Part shown: piece after piece, positions 32,512 to 41,715 of the stretch
Numbering within the stretch: position 1 is the first letter of the stretch
Layout of the letters: the number at the start of each line of letters is the position of its first letter
NCBI GenBank assembly: GCA_964548175.1
Contig: CAZJQS010000012.1
Span: 41,125-105,124, forward strand
Direction of reading: 5' to 3'
Origin: JANQPA01 sp964548175
Lineage (GTDB): Bacteria; Bacteroidota; Bacteroidia; Chitinophagales; Saprospiraceae
DNA length: 64,000 bases
Made by a program: the position numbers and the translations under genes
Notes under the pieces: generated by a model
Told to the model about the DNA's origin: nothing
The model's input: only the letters and a program-made list of their open reading frames with translations
The model's database searches: none

Positions 32512-33660
32512 ATGTCGTTTAAAGAGTTAAGGCTCATAGAGCCTATCCTTCGTGCGTTACAAGCCGAAGGCTACACTAAGCCCACGCCTGTACAAGAACA
32601 GGCCATCCCCATTGTATTAAAAGGTCATGATCTGCTGGCTTGCGCCCAAACCGGCACAGGCAAAACAGCCGCTTTTTCAGTTCCTATTCTGCAATTATTG
32701 GCCAAGAATCCACAAAGAGGACGTCGAGAAATTAAAACCCTCATCCTCACACCTACACGTGAACTAGCCATCCAGATCGGTGAAAGCCTATCTGCTTATG
32801 GACGGCACCTTCCGCTGCGTCATACCGTCATTTTTGGCGGCGTATCCCAGCATAAACAAGTAAGAGAGCTGAAGGCGGGAGTAGATATCCTGGTGGCTAC
32901 TCCTGGTCGCCTGTTAGACCTGATGAACCAGGGATTTATTTGCCTAAAAAATATTGAGTTCTTTGTTTTGGATGAAGCTGACCGGATGCTTGACATGGGA
33001 TTCATTCATGATGTAAAGAAGGTATTAAAGCAACTGCCGGAACGCCGCCAAACCTTGTTTTTTTCTGCAACCATGCCTCCCGTCATCCAGAAATTAGCAG
33101 ATCGCATCTTATATCAGCCGCAAAAGATAGAAGTAACTCCGGCCAGCACCACTGCAGAGAAAATCAGACAATCGGTCTATCACGTGGTCCAAAAGGACAA
33201 AAGAGCCTTATTACTGCACTTGCTGAAGGATGAAAATATTGAGAATGCCCTTGTATTTACCCGTACAAAACACGGCGCAGATAAAGTTGCCAAGGTGCTG
33301 AATAGCGCAGGTATTTCCGCAGAAGCTATCCATGGGAATAAATCTCAAAATGCCCGGCAAAAAGCATTGGGTAACTTCAAGAAAATGAAGACAAGGGTAT
33401 TGGTAGCCACTGATATTGCCGCAAGAGGGATCGATGTTGATGAACTGTCTCATGTCATCAACTTTGAACTGCCTAACGTGCCCGAAACTTATGTCCACCG
33501 AATTGGTCGAACCGGACGTGCTGGAGCAAGCGGAATAGCGATCTCTTTCTGTGATACAGAAGAGAAAGAATACTTGAAAAAAATCTGTAAGCTGACCAGG
33601 CAGCGGATACCAGTCATGGACAATCATCCTTACACCATGCCTGCTCTTTTGCACAGCTAA
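32512..33660 (+). CDS. DEAD-box RNA helicase (RhlE-like), 3' end made of repeat sequence
   Basis: 382 residues with all core motifs: Q-motif PTPVQEQAIP, Walker A AQTGTGKT, PTRELA, TPGR, DEAD, SAT, then ARGIDV and HRIGRTGR in the second RecA domain. It unwinds short RNA duplexes in ribosome assembly or mRNA turnover, often in cold response. The family normally has a basic tail after the NHPYPM segment. Here the coding part ends MDNHPYTMP and the last five codons (ALLHS) and TAA lie within the MITE relic at 33642, so the tail has been cut off. The long leader (to 31936) contains a dispersed repeat. Confidence 0.9.
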   Translation: MSFKELRLIEPILRALQAEGYTKPTPVQEQAIPIVLKGHDLLACAQTGTGKTAAFSVPILQLLAKNPQRGRREIKTLILTPTRELAIQIGESLSAYGRHLPLRHTVIFGGVSQHKQVRELKAGVDILVATPGRLLDLMNQGFICLKNIEFFVLDEADRMLDMGFIHDVKKVLKQLPERRQTLFFSATMPPVIQKLADRILYQPQKIEVTPASTTAEKIRQSVYHVVQKDKRALLLHLLKDENIENALVFTRTKHGADKVAKVLNSAGISAEAIHGNKSQNARQKALGNFKKMKTRVLVATDIAARGIDVDELSHVINFELPNVPETYVHRIGRTGRAGASGIAISFCDTEEKEYLKKICKLTRQRIPVMDNHPYTMPALLHS

Positions 33661-33798
33661 CAAAATTCTTTTTTGAGTGTTTCGCCGAAGAAAATCTGTG
33701 ATTTTCTTCGGCGAAACACTCAAAAAATAGAATCATTTAAGCCGAGCAAATCTGCCTGCCGTCAGGTGGGAGCAATAGCTGACTTTTTACACAACCCC
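33642..33798. mobile_element. IS256-like MITE relic (copy 2), left end missing
   Basis: Matches copy 1 from 26736 onward: GCTCTTTTGCACAGCTAACA, then AATCATTTAAGCCGAGCAAA and GCTGACTTTTTACACAACCC at the right end. The outer ~20 bp of the left end are absent, which is where the helicase gene joins. A 28-bp perfect palindrome not present in copy 1 occupies the middle. Confidence 0.72.
33669..33727. repeat. Perfect 28-bp inverted repeat with 3-base loop
   Basis: Left arm 33669-33696 (TTTTTTGAGTGTTTCGCCG...), loop TGT, right arm 33700-33727, with no mismatch. The T-run is at the 5' side and the A-run at the 3' side on both strands, the reverse of an intrinsic terminator. It starts 9 bases after the helicase stop. 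Confidence 0.9.
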
Positions 33799-33881
33799 TA
33801 CGGCACGCTACCCTTTAATTTCAATTTTTTCTACCAACATTTTGCCCCTCTGGGCCTCGGGAATCTCCGAACTCATGTTAA
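33797..33881 (+). repeat. 85-bp dispersed repeat (family C, copy 1)
   Basis: CCTACGGCACGCTACCCTTT through GAATCTCCGAACTCATGTTA matches the reverse complement of 50736-50822 almost base for base. It abuts the right end of the MITE relic, giving a composite repeat island in the 494-bp gap between the helicase and the sensor kinase. Nothing else was recognised in 33882-34154. Confidence 0.82.
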
Positions 33882-34154
33882 CTTAAACATGTCCTGGCAC
33901 TTAAGTAAACAAAAATATGTAAAGCTAATTTGCCGCCCATCAGGTCTAAACATTGAAAATAATAGCAAACAATATGAACTGGGGTTGGAGAGATTTAAAC
34001 GCTCGACTTATCCCTGGCCTATCACGCATCACCCATTCCTGCCAATTATACAGCCAAGTCCGCCAACCGTTCAGTTGCCATTGTGCTGGGCTCTAAAAGC
34101 CCTTAACATTGTAAGCGAGCAACGATTACATCTGTTAAATCAAAATTAAGCCGT

Positions 34155-35416
34155 ATGAAAAGTATCAAGTATATTTTAATCGCTATTGGCCTACTCGCCG
34201 GCAACTGGACTTACGCACAAAAAGTAAAGCCGGATTCTCGAATCCCATTTTAAAAGAAGATGGTTTAAACCGGTACCGATCCCACGAAATCACACAACTG
34301 GACGTGTTGCATGCCCTGGACTTTATGGGGGTTCGTATTCAGAAATTTCAACTGAGAGGGTTTGATCAAAAGTACCAGCTTCATATTTTTGCAGAGACCT
34401 ATGAAAAGGGAAAAATAGTCAAAACGGACACCTTACTGGCCGGGGATAACGAATATCATTACTATGAGCCTGGGGAAAAGAAATACTTCCTCGACTATAT
34501 CGATCAGCTGAAGTTTATTACCAAAAGTGAGGACAACCGCAGCAACCATTATTACTTAATTGACGAAGATGGCAAAATTCTGGCCAATCACTACGACTTG
34601 AACACAGCAAAGAAGCTCCGCGGTAACTGGAAAAAAATGGTGGAAGTCCCGGCCGCCACCGGCTGGACGCCGGAACAAAAGCTACAATTCTGGCGAAGCC
34701 TGGGTATTGCGGCCTTGTTCTTGTTGTTGATCAGTGGTGGGATTCTATGGCAGCGACGTATCCTGGCGCGTCGTGATCTGCGACGGCGGCAACTTTTGGA
34801 AGTAGAATTGCGAGGTATTCGATCCCAAATGAATCCTCATTTTTTATTCAATGCGATGAGCTCCATTCAGAACCTCATTCGAAAAAAGGAACAGGAAAAA
34901 GCCGATCTATACCTGGGCCAGTTTGCAGGCTTAATGCGCAAAACCCTTCGGAATACTGCCGAAGAATATATCCCGTTGATTGACGAAATCGAAACTTTAG
35001 AGCAATACTGTAGCCTGGAGAGTTTGCGACACCCCTTTCAGTACGAATTTCAGATAGAGGAAAGTATAGATGCCCACAACACCTACATCCCCAGTATGAT
35101 CCTCCAACCGATCATTGAAAATGCCATTATTCACGGTCTGGCGCCGCTGGAGGGAGCCAGAGATCTGCTGGTTAAGGTCGGTCCAGGGCAGGACGGACTC
35201 AACTGTACCATTACGGACAATGGCATTGGTATTTTAGCTACCCAAAAAGATAATGAGAGAAAGAACCACCAAAGTGTAGGCATGAAGTTAGTCCGTCAGC
35301 GATTAGCATTAATGGGGTTAAATGGGCGGGAGCATTTGACTATCACCGATCGCAGCACGCTCGATCCCCCTGCCCAGGGCACCCTTGTTTCCTTAAACAT
35401 CCCCGTAGAACAATGA
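34155..35416 (+). CDS. LytS/YehU-type sensor histidine kinase with apparent frameshift near its start
   Basis: The frame from ATG 34155 gives a signal peptide (MKSIKYILIAIGLLAG then NWTYAQK) but stops at 34250. The kinase frame (mod +2) is open across the same place, continuing KAGFSNPILKEDGLNRYR. Adding one A to the A5 run at 34219-34223 joins them as YAQKSKAGF. The joined protein has about 420 residues: signal, extracytoplasmic region, one membrane helix (IAALFLLLISGGILW), the His_kinase box QMNPHFLFNAMSS with the phospho-accepting His, and an HATPase with IIENAIIHG and DNGIG. It overlaps its LytTR regulator by 4 bp. Either a real inactivating deletion, a phase-variable run, or a sequencing slip. 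Confidence 0.75.
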
Positions 35417-36162
35417 CAAAAATCCGAGCACTTATTGTAGATGATGAAGCCAACAACCGCGAGAATCTGCGCCTCGCCCTGGAAACCCATTGCCAGGAAG
35501 TAGAGATAGTCGCGGAAGCCGATTCGGCCATCACTGCTATGGACCGCATCAAGGAAGTCTCCCCTGATTTGGTATTTCTGGATATTGCCATGCCCATGGG
35601 CAGCGGCTTCGACCTGTTGGAGGGATTGCCGAAAATTGACTTTGAGATCATTTTCGTCACGGCCTATGACCAGTATGCCATCCGCGCCATCAAATTTGCA
35701 GCGGTGGATTATTTATTAAAGCCCATCAATGCCCTCGAATTAAAGAAAGCCGTAGATCGCGTTCAGTCCAAACGCCTCCAAAAAAACCAACAAGGTCAGC
35801 TGGAAGCTTTGCTGCATAACCTGCAACAGCAAGAGAAGAAGATCGCCCTTCCCCAGTCTGATCATATCGAATTTGTAGCCGTCAACAGCATTATCCGGTG
35901 CCGGGGAGACCGCAACTACACCCACTTCTTCCTCAAGGATGGCCGGGAACTCCTGGTCTCTCGCACCCTCAAGGAATATGTGGATCTGTTGGATGATCAA
36001 TCCTTCTACCGGGTACATCAATCCCACCTCGTCAATTTGAACTGCGTCCAGAAATATGGAAAAAGAGACGGAGGCATCCTCATCACTTCAGATGGGGCGA
36101 AGATCCCGGTTGCCCGTGCGCGCAAGGAAGGGTTGTTGGCACGCCTGATGGAGCGGGGTTAA
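35413..36162 (+). CDS. LytTR-family response regulator
   Basis: 249 residues. The receiver domain (1-125) has acidic DDE near residue 10-12, the phospho-acceptor Asp in FLDIAMP near residue 57, Thr in VTAYD and Lys in YLLKPIN. The LytTR DNA-binding domain (about 145-245) carries the signatures IRCRGDRNYTHFFL, RVHQSHLVNL and IPVARARKEGL. It starts within the last codons of the sensor kinase gene (ATGA overlap), so the two form a translationally coupled pair. Target genes unknown. Confidence 0.9.
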   Translation: MTKIRALIVDDEANNRENLRLALETHCQEVEIVAEADSAITAMDRIKEVSPDLVFLDIAMPMGSGFDLLEGLPKIDFEIIFVTAYDQYAIRAIKFAAVDYLLKPINALELKKAVDRVQSKRLQKNQQGQLEALLHNLQQQEKKIALPQSDHIEFVAVNSIIRCRGDRNYTHFFLKDGRELLVSRTLKEYVDLLDDQSFYRVHQSHLVNLNCVQKYGKRDGGILITSDGAKIPVARARKEGLLARLMERG

Positions 36163-36189
36163 TGAGTTAAGACTCGCCACACCCCAATA

Positions 36190-36224
36190 AAAAGATCCAC
36201 AATTGAATCAATTGTGGATCTTTT
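36190..36224. terminator. Intrinsic terminator between LytTR gene and tRNA
   Basis: A 16-bp perfect hairpin (36190-36205 with 36209-36224, core GATCCACAATTG) flanked by A-run and T-run, so it can end transcription in both directions: the regulator from the left and tRNA-Met from the right. Confidence 0.85.
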
Positions 36225-36229
36225 CTTCG

Positions 36230-36303
36230 TAGCGTGGGAGAGACTTGAACTCTCGACCTCCGGATTATGAATCCGACGCTCTAACCGGCTGAGCTACCAC
36301 GCC
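36230..36303 (-). tRNA. tRNA-Met (CAU)
   Basis: The minus strand folds as a full cloverleaf of 74 bases: acceptor GGCGTGG/CCACGCT (first pair G.U), D-arm AGCTCAGCCGGTTAGAGC, anticodon stem CGGAT/ATCCG around loop TTCATAA with anticodon CAT, T-arm GAGAGTTCAAGTCTCTC, discriminator A. CCA is not encoded. Elongator Met is favoured because the sequence matches the usual Bacteroidota tRNA-Met; a lysidine-modified tRNA-Ile2 cannot be wholly excluded. Confidence 0.92.
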
Positions 36304-36599
36304 AGAATAATGCTTTCAACTCAAGTTCGAATGAAGACATTTTCATTTAAGCGAGTGCAAAGATAATTCATTCTCTTTTTTTAAACAAGTTTTTCAACTC
36401 GCTATTTTATAGGAACAGCCGATCCTTATTTCAAGGCTTCCTTCTCTCCTATTAGTGTCAAATTAACAAGAATTTAATCTGGCGAGTCGGACCTTTCTCC
36501 GGAGAAAATGTGTTATATTGACATCAAACTTATCGTGGAAGGAGCAAAGGCTCCTTGATTGAGGAATTACATTCGTTCATCCACTATAAATTTACTCCA

Positions 36600-36977
36600 A
36601 TGACAGCCAATAGAATACTGATCCGCCCAAAGGTTCAGGTAGAAAAACCGGCACACACTGAAATGGAAAACTTTCAGAACGACGTCCTCCGACCTATCCT
36701 CAAAATGCAGAACGATCTCATCGTCGACATTTATCACCACTTCCTCCTCAAACGTAAAGTCCCCTTCGAGGGCATGTCTATCGAAAAACGCAAAGACTGG
36801 ATCGCTAAAAGCCTAAGCAAAGACAACCGCCTGCGCGGCATCATGCTCGGCAGCATCGTCGGCCATTTCACCAAGGAAGAATGGGAATTCTTCGCCCGCG
36901 AAGAAGGAGAAGTCCGAAGAAGGATCACTACCCTGATCACTCAGCGGCTTCAGGACCAAATGAAGAAATTTGTTTAA
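36600..36977 (+). CDS. Conserved Bacteroidota protein, often labelled glyoxalase
   Basis: Start set at ATG 36600 (MTANRILIRPKVQ), the frame from 36555 using a non-ATG codon. The 125-residue product is helical: ENFQNDVLRPILKMQNDLI near residue 25, then SIEKRKDWIAKSLSKD, GIMLGSIVGHFTKEEWEFF and ITTLITQRLQDQMKKFV. This matches a small Bacteroidota family commonly but doubtfully annotated glyoxalase; it lacks the glyoxalase metal-binding fold residues. Function unknown. It ends just before a bidirectional terminator shared with the DUF5723 gene. Confidence 0.7.
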   Translation: MTANRILIRPKVQVEKPAHTEMENFQNDVLRPILKMQNDLIVDIYHHFLLKRKVPFEGMSIEKRKDWIAKSLSKDNRLRGIMLGSIVGHFTKEEWEFFAREEGEVRRRITTLITQRLQDQMKKFV

Positions 36978-37014
36978 AAAAGAGCGGTCACGCTGCGCGT
37001 GACCGCTCTTTTTA
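36975..37014. terminator. Bidirectional intrinsic terminator
   Basis: AGAGCGGTCACGC (36981-36993), loop TGC, GCGTGACCGCTCT (36997-37009), preceded by A6 and followed by T-rich sequence. It lies between the convergent stops at 36977 and 37012. Confidence 0.9.
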
Positions 37015-38391
37015 GTTAAAGAAGTCGTCCTGATTCCAGATATCGTCTACATTAACCGGCCGGGTTTCAATGCGCCCCAAAGCCAGGTTAAGGCCGACTC
37101 TGAAATTCGCACTGTTGGCATTGCCCACATCAATCGCCGAGAGGAGGTTGTCCGTCGCCCCGATAATCTGCACCGGCCCTAATTTCAACCCTAAGTTTAA
37201 GCCCACATTGTCAAACCGCTCATCCCGATACGCATACAATAACCCAAATTCAATAAACTGATTCGGACGGCCCTGAATGTTCAAACCTAAGGAATGAAAC
37301 CATTCTCCCCTGAAGTTTTCGGCAAACAATACGGCGCCGGCCCGCCAGGTCTTCGTCAGCTGATACGTACTGCTGAGATACATACGCGTACCCAAACCCG
37401 TTTTGTAGGAACGATTCGTGACTTCCGCCTGGAAAATGTCCTGCAAAGTGTCAGAAACCGAAATGCCGAATTCATTCTCCAGCAGTATGTTTTCTATATC
37501 GATGCCGTCGTACTCATAGTCTCCATTATACCGATAGTTTTCAACTCCCTCATCCCAGTTCAACTGCCCGATATCCAGCACGCTCAGCGCAACATCCAGC
37601 TTTCCCAAACGCAAATGAGCGCCCAGATCCAGTCCGACGCTGATGTTGCGATCGAAAAAGCTGTCTGTAATGCCATTGTCCAGGTCCGGAGACAAATCAA
37701 TGTCGCTAAACCCATCGTATTGCAAAAAGCCGGAGGAGTTCACCAGAAAATCGCCCCGAAGGTTTAACTGATAAACGTCGGCATCGGTAAGCAGACCGAT
37801 CCGGTCGCGTTCTGTTGACAGATCCGCTATGCCGTTCATCAGCTTTAGCCGCCCGCCTACTGTTAGCATGCGATTGAGCTGCACGCCGAAGCCCAGCGAT
37901 AGCTCGTTAAAAGCCGTCACCTGGAAATCAGGTCCGATCTCTACCTCCTGCCCGATAAACTGGGCGTTGCCTTCCGTTAACAGGGCTATAAGCTCCCGGG
38001 GATATTTCAGATAGGCCTGCCCCCTGAGCGCATAACTCAGACTGAAAAAAAGATTTTCCGTTCTTACGCCTATCCCAATTGCATTCAAAACGGGCACCTC
38101 GCGCAGGAAATTTTGATCGGAAAGGCGATCGGCTATCCCCCTCAGATCGACGAATGTCTCTCCATTATCATCGGTAGTCACGATGTCGTTATAGGTGATG
38201 TCGGAAAAATACAGGTCGTTGTAAATGCCTGGCAGTGCGATGGTCAGTTTAGCCTCCGGCAGAAGCGCAGGATTGGTATACGTACTTTGCCAAAGCCCCC
38301 GCATAAAGTGGGTGTTCAATTCCTGCTGGGCCCAAAGGCCGCTTTGCAGGATCAGGAAGAATAGTAAGGTTGTTATCTTGATGGTTTTCAT
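37012..38391 (-). CDS. DUF5723-type outer-membrane beta-barrel protein
   Basis: 459 residues with a signal peptide (MKTIKITTLLFFLILQSG then LWAQQ). The mature protein starts THFMRGLWQSTYTNPALLPEAK, here quoted in two parts: THFMRGLWQ and STYTNPALLPEAK, the hallmark of the DUF5723/PorV-like barrel group in Bacteroidota. Repeated amphipathic strands (LSLGFGVQLNRMLTVGGRLK) agree. Role unknown; members are thought to sit in the outer membrane. It begins 12 bp after the lipoprotein gene 38404-39960, so the two are likely one operon. Confidence 0.78.
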   Translation of the reverse strand: MKTIKITTLLFFLILQSGLWAQQELNTHFMRGLWQSTYTNPALLPEAKLTIALPGIYNDLYFSDITYNDIVTTDDNGETFVDLRGIADRLSDQNFLREVPVLNAIGIGVRTENLFFSLSYALRGQAYLKYPRELIALLTEGNAQFIGQEVEIGPDFQVTAFNELSLGFGVQLNRMLTVGGRLKLMNGIADLSTERDRIGLLTDADVYQLNLRGDFLVNSSGFLQYDGFSDIDLSPDLDNGITDSFFDRNISVGLDLGAHLRLGKLDVALSVLDIGQLNWDEGVENYRYNGDYEYDGIDIENILLENEFGISVSDTLQDIFQAEVTNRSYKTGLGTRMYLSSTYQLTKTWRAGAVLFAENFRGEWFHSLGLNIQGRPNQFIEFGLLYAYRDERFDNVGLNLGLKLGPVQIIGATDNLLSAIDVGNANSANFRVGLNLALGRIETRPVNVDDIWNQDDFFN

Positions 38392-38403
38392 GAATAGCCT
38401 GGA

Positions 38404-39960
38404 TTAGTTTACGATCTTAAAAATAGCCCCCATCCCCAGGCTGAGCCGCTGGTCGCTGGTCAACCGCACCGGATTATCTCCATTGGGGGTAGTGGAAAAA
38501 ACGGCGGTGAGGATAAGTTTTCGGGCTTCCTTCAAAGCCTCCAAACGATCCCCTCCGATAGGGATGAATGTAGTGTTATTGCTCGGGCCGGTAACATTGC
38601 CCGAAGCATCCACCAGCGCCGCATCGATGACCCTCAGGTCAGAATCAACGAGCATTGCTGTCAGATTGCCGGCTTCGTCTGCGAAGAATACCTGTATGTC
38701 AATCGCCAGCGGAAAAGTGTTTTCGGCTACTATTTTCAATTCTATAGAATCCAGGCTCTCCAGGTTGTCCAGATTGACCTCTACAGTATCGCGCGCTTCG
38801 AAGTCGGCAGCACTGCCCTGCAAAGGAAGGTCGACCAGTACTCTTACCCGGTAAAAGCTGGAATCGGTGATGAAACCTCGAATGGAGCGGTCACCGTCGG
38901 GATGCGTCTGTGCATCTACATCATAGATGACCTGCACCGGCTTGGAACTGAGTATTTGCGCTATGTTGGAATTGTCTTTGGTAAAAAGAAAAGAATCCGT
39001 TTTTACCTCTCCTATTTCATCCAGGGTGGGATAGGGGAAATCGATCCCATTTTCTATTAATGGACTTTCCAGGGGTAAAATATTTCCTTCAACGGTAATG
39101 ATATCGAAACGATTTACGATCGATCGCGTAGGAATACCAAAGGAGTTTTCCAGGATATAGGTGATCTCCGGGTTTTCAAAAAAGACATCGCCGGCAATCC
39201 AGGAATCGAAAAAATCGATATCGATGGAATCCAGCGGGCCGTCGTAGATATTCGTGCCCAGATATCCCTGCGCAAAAATGAGCTTGATGTCGTCAAAACG
39301 GATGAAAAAGTTATTGAGGAGGACGGTCTCCCCGTCGCTGTTGGTAGCATTGTATTCTATGTAAAGCGTATCATTGGTGGGTATGATCTCCGCGCCGGAC
39401 AGGTCGACCGGATTATCCTTATTGGAAAAAGCAGGTGGAGCTCCGGTCCCAGAATAAGCCGGCAATTGGTGGGTAAAACTGAGCGCTTCGCCATTGATAA
39501 AAAACTGTGGTAACCGCACCTCCACATTGACGGGCTCCGGATTGCGCGACTCAAACTGATAGGAGAACGCTCCTCCTTTGAGCCGGATCAAATCCACCTC
39601 GATATCCAGCTGATCTTTGTAGGGGATAGGAGTACGAGGCAGAAGAATGGGAATGCCGTTGGGGGTAATATTGGTGATCTGCTGAAAAGTCGCCTCAATT
39701 TCTTCAAACACCTGCGAACCGGTTTCGGTAAGCACCGCCCCCGAATATTCAAAATGAAAAAGACCATCGGGATCAACGGTCAACGTAGCGCGGTCTTCAA
39801 AGTTCTGAAGGATACGATCCAGCGAGACGCCAAGATTGGCGAGTGGAACGGCATATTCCGCTTCGTACTTTACACCCTGGATCTCGTCCAGATCATCCAA
39901 TTGCTCGCACGACCAGGTCGCAAAAAGCAGAAGGAACAAAAGGGAGTATTGAATTTTCAT
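38404..39960 (-). CDS. Large secreted lipoprotein of unknown function
   Basis: Start moved to ATG 39960 because MKIQYSLLFLLLFATWSC is a lipoprotein signal with Cys near residue 18; the longer frame to 40017 puts a polar stretch ahead of it. The 518-residue mature protein is rich in Asp, Asn and beta-prone segments (YAVPLANLGVSLDRIL, VEVRLPQFFINGEALSF, FRVDLPLQGSAADF-like repeats) and has no recognised domain. Immediately upstream of the DUF5723 barrel gene, so a surface-exposed partner of that barrel is plausible. Confidence 0.65.
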   Translation of the reverse strand: MKIQYSLLFLLLFATWSCEQLDDLDEIQGVKYEAEYAVPLANLGVSLDRILQNFEDRATLTVDPDGLFHFEYSGAVLTETGSQVFEEIEATFQQITNITPNGIPILLPRTPIPYKDQLDIEVDLIRLKGGAFSYQFESRNPEPVNVEVRLPQFFINGEALSFTHQLPAYSGTGAPPAFSNKDNPVDLSGAEIIPTNDTLYIEYNATNSDGETVLLNNFFIRFDDIKLIFAQGYLGTNIYDGPLDSIDIDFFDSWIAGDVFFENPEITYILENSFGIPTRSIVNRFDIITVEGNILPLESPLIENGIDFPYPTLDEIGEVKTDSFLFTKDNSNIAQILSSKPVQVIYDVDAQTHPDGDRSIRGFITDSSFYRVRVLVDLPLQGSAADFEARDTVEVNLDNLESLDSIELKIVAENTFPLAIDIQVFFADEAGNLTAMLVDSDLRVIDAALVDASGNVTGPSNNTTFIPIGGDRLEALKEARKLILTAVFSTTPNGDNPVRLTSDQRLSLGMGAIFKIVN

Positions 39961-40136
39961 AACAGCTTCTCGTTTTGGGTTGGAAAAAGGCAGGATCGTA
40001 AGTTTTAGCAACGGCAAAGTTTACCCTTACAATACTACAGTGAATCATACGATGAAACAATGATATCTATTGCCTAAGTGCTAACTTTTCCTAAACTCCC
40101 GTTTTTTTTATAATTTATAGGCTTAAACCGAACCGG

Positions 40137-41351
40137 ATGAATAAACCGTACAGTGATCCGAAACAATCGGAGTGGATAGCAGAGGCGCAGGCTCATGTAT
40201 TAGAACTGCACAACAAAAAGTACGATCCCCGCCTGGTCCATCACAATTATCATTTCACAACACTCGTCGTAGAGCAAGTCGGCCGGCTTGCTGATGCCGA
40301 GCAACTGATCCCGGAAAAGCGGGAGATCACCCTGCTCGCCGCCTGGTTTGCTAATGTGGGCTACCTCTTCAATTACCAGGACTATGCGCACTATAGCCAG
40401 CTGATGGCCGAAAAGTTCCTGCATGCCCACGAATATCCGGAGTCCCTGACCAAAAAGATCGTTCAAACCATTCTCAACCTTAAAAAAAATCTATACCCAC
40501 AAGACGATATTTCCAAAGTGCTTTCTGACGCCTATACGATCGCCTCCTTATTTCTAAACTACGAAGAACGTATCGCCCTGCTAAAGCTGGAATGGGAGTT
40601 CCTGCTCGACCGGAAAATGACCCATAAAGAGTGGCGAATGTGGAAACTCCAGCGGTTGCTTAACACCCAACTTTTTACACATTCCGCAAAAAAATCTTTT
40701 GAAAGCGTTCTTGCTCATCTGATCCAAAACCAAAAAGCCCAGCTCGATCAACACGACCCGGCCGGATCGGACAACGGCGCCCTTGCCACCCCTAGAAAAA
40801 GATTCGGCGAGATCGAAAGAAAAGTACCCCAACGCGGCATACAGACTTTCTTCAGGACCAACTACCGAAATCACATCAACCTCAGCGCCATCGCCGACAA
40901 TAAGGCCAACATCATGATCAGCGTCAATACCATCCTGGTCTCTGTGCTGATCACCATCCTTTCTTATCGCAACATCACCGAAACGACGCCGATGATCCTC
41001 CTGCCCGTCGTGCTCTTTTTGGTTACCGGCCTGGTCTCTCTTATTTTTGCCGTATTGTCCGCCCGTCCCAAGATCACTTCCCTCAACAAAAAGCCGCTGC
41101 CCCCCTCCGAAGCCAGAAGGAATATCGTCTTCTTCGGCAATTTCGTCAACCTAGACCTCGATACCTACGAAAAAGCAATGGACGACCTCTTCAGCGACAG
41201 CGAACTCCTCTACGGCAATATGACCCGTGACCTCTATTACCTGGGCAAGGTCTTAGACAAAAAATACCGCTATCTCACCATTTCTTACAATGTCTTCATG
41301 GTAGGCTTCATCACGACCGTACTGACGTTTTTGGTGATATGGCTGACTTAA
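40137..41351 (+). CDS. Pycsar-effector-like protein: degenerate HD domain plus PycTM-type membrane domain
   Basis: 404 residues. Residues 15-200 follow the HD phosphohydrolase pattern (HHNYHFTTLVVEQVG), but the metal motif expected as AAxFHDxGY reads AAWFANVGY, so His-Asp are lost. Residues 235-404 form the DUF5706/PycTM-like membrane unit: IQTFFRTNYRNHINLSAIAD and NKANIMISVNTILVSVLI, then helices at 270-320 and a last helix near 385-403. In Pycsar defence the TM effector kills when it binds cCMP/cUMP. Here no cyclase gene is adjacent, and such HD-TM proteins are common chromosomal genes in Bacteroidota, so a defence role is not claimed. Confidence 0.75.
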   Translation: MNKPYSDPKQSEWIAEAQAHVLELHNKKYDPRLVHHNYHFTTLVVEQVGRLADAEQLIPEKREITLLAAWFANVGYLFNYQDYAHYSQLMAEKFLHAHEYPESLTKKIVQTILNLKKNLYPQDDISKVLSDAYTIASLFLNYEERIALLKLEWEFLLDRKMTHKEWRMWKLQRLLNTQLFTHSAKKSFESVLAHLIQNQKAQLDQHDPAGSDNGALATPRKRFGEIERKVPQRGIQTFFRTNYRNHINLSAIADNKANIMISVNTILVSVLITILSYRNITETTPMILLPVVLFLVTGLVSLIFAVLSARPKITSLNKKPLPPSEARRNIVFFGNFVNLDLDTYEKAMDDLFSDSELLYGNMTRDLYYLGKVLDKKYRYLTISYNVFMVGFITTVLTFLVIWLT

Positions 41352-41715
41352 AGCCCTTCTACCTTCATCCTTCTACCTTCATCCTCCTACCTCCTACCGC
41401 ATCCTAAACCGACTGTTTAACGAGCACCCCTGGCACTTTTTTCCCGTAAAAAAAAACTGTGATCCAGTTTTGCAACACGCGGTAAAATGTTAATTTCGAA
41501 AACCAACACGAAGTCGATAAATTCAGGCAAGTGTTAAAACCAGGCGCAACCTGTTAAAGTATGATAAACCAAGAGGAAGCGCATACCATCAGAAATCATC
41601 TCCGCGTTTAAAAAACAACCGAAAAGAGAGCCGGCAGTTGTCAGACGCTACCGGCGCCTTTCCCGGCTGATCACATCCCATGAACATTACATAACCCCCA
41701 TAAATTTCACCAATT
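41352..41715. other. Intergenic region with short direct repeat
   Basis: TTCTACCTTCATCC occurs twice in tandem (41358-41371, 41372-41385) followed by related TCCTACC words. The rest has no gene, RNA or clear promoter that I can support. Confidence 0.5.

Noticed and set aside
33669..33727. Intrinsic terminator for the helicase
   Set aside because: The hairpin has T-run before and A-run after the stem on the plus strand, the reverse of terminator order.
33673..34149. 158-residue plus-strand frame after the helicase
   Set aside because: Runs through a palindrome, a MITE relic and a dispersed repeat; no family resemblance.
28198..41351. A complete Pycsar defence system from the cyclase (28198) and the PycTM-like gene (40137)
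   Set aside because: The genes are 10 kb apart with unrelated genes between; Pycsar genes are normally adjacent. Only the domain resemblance is reported.
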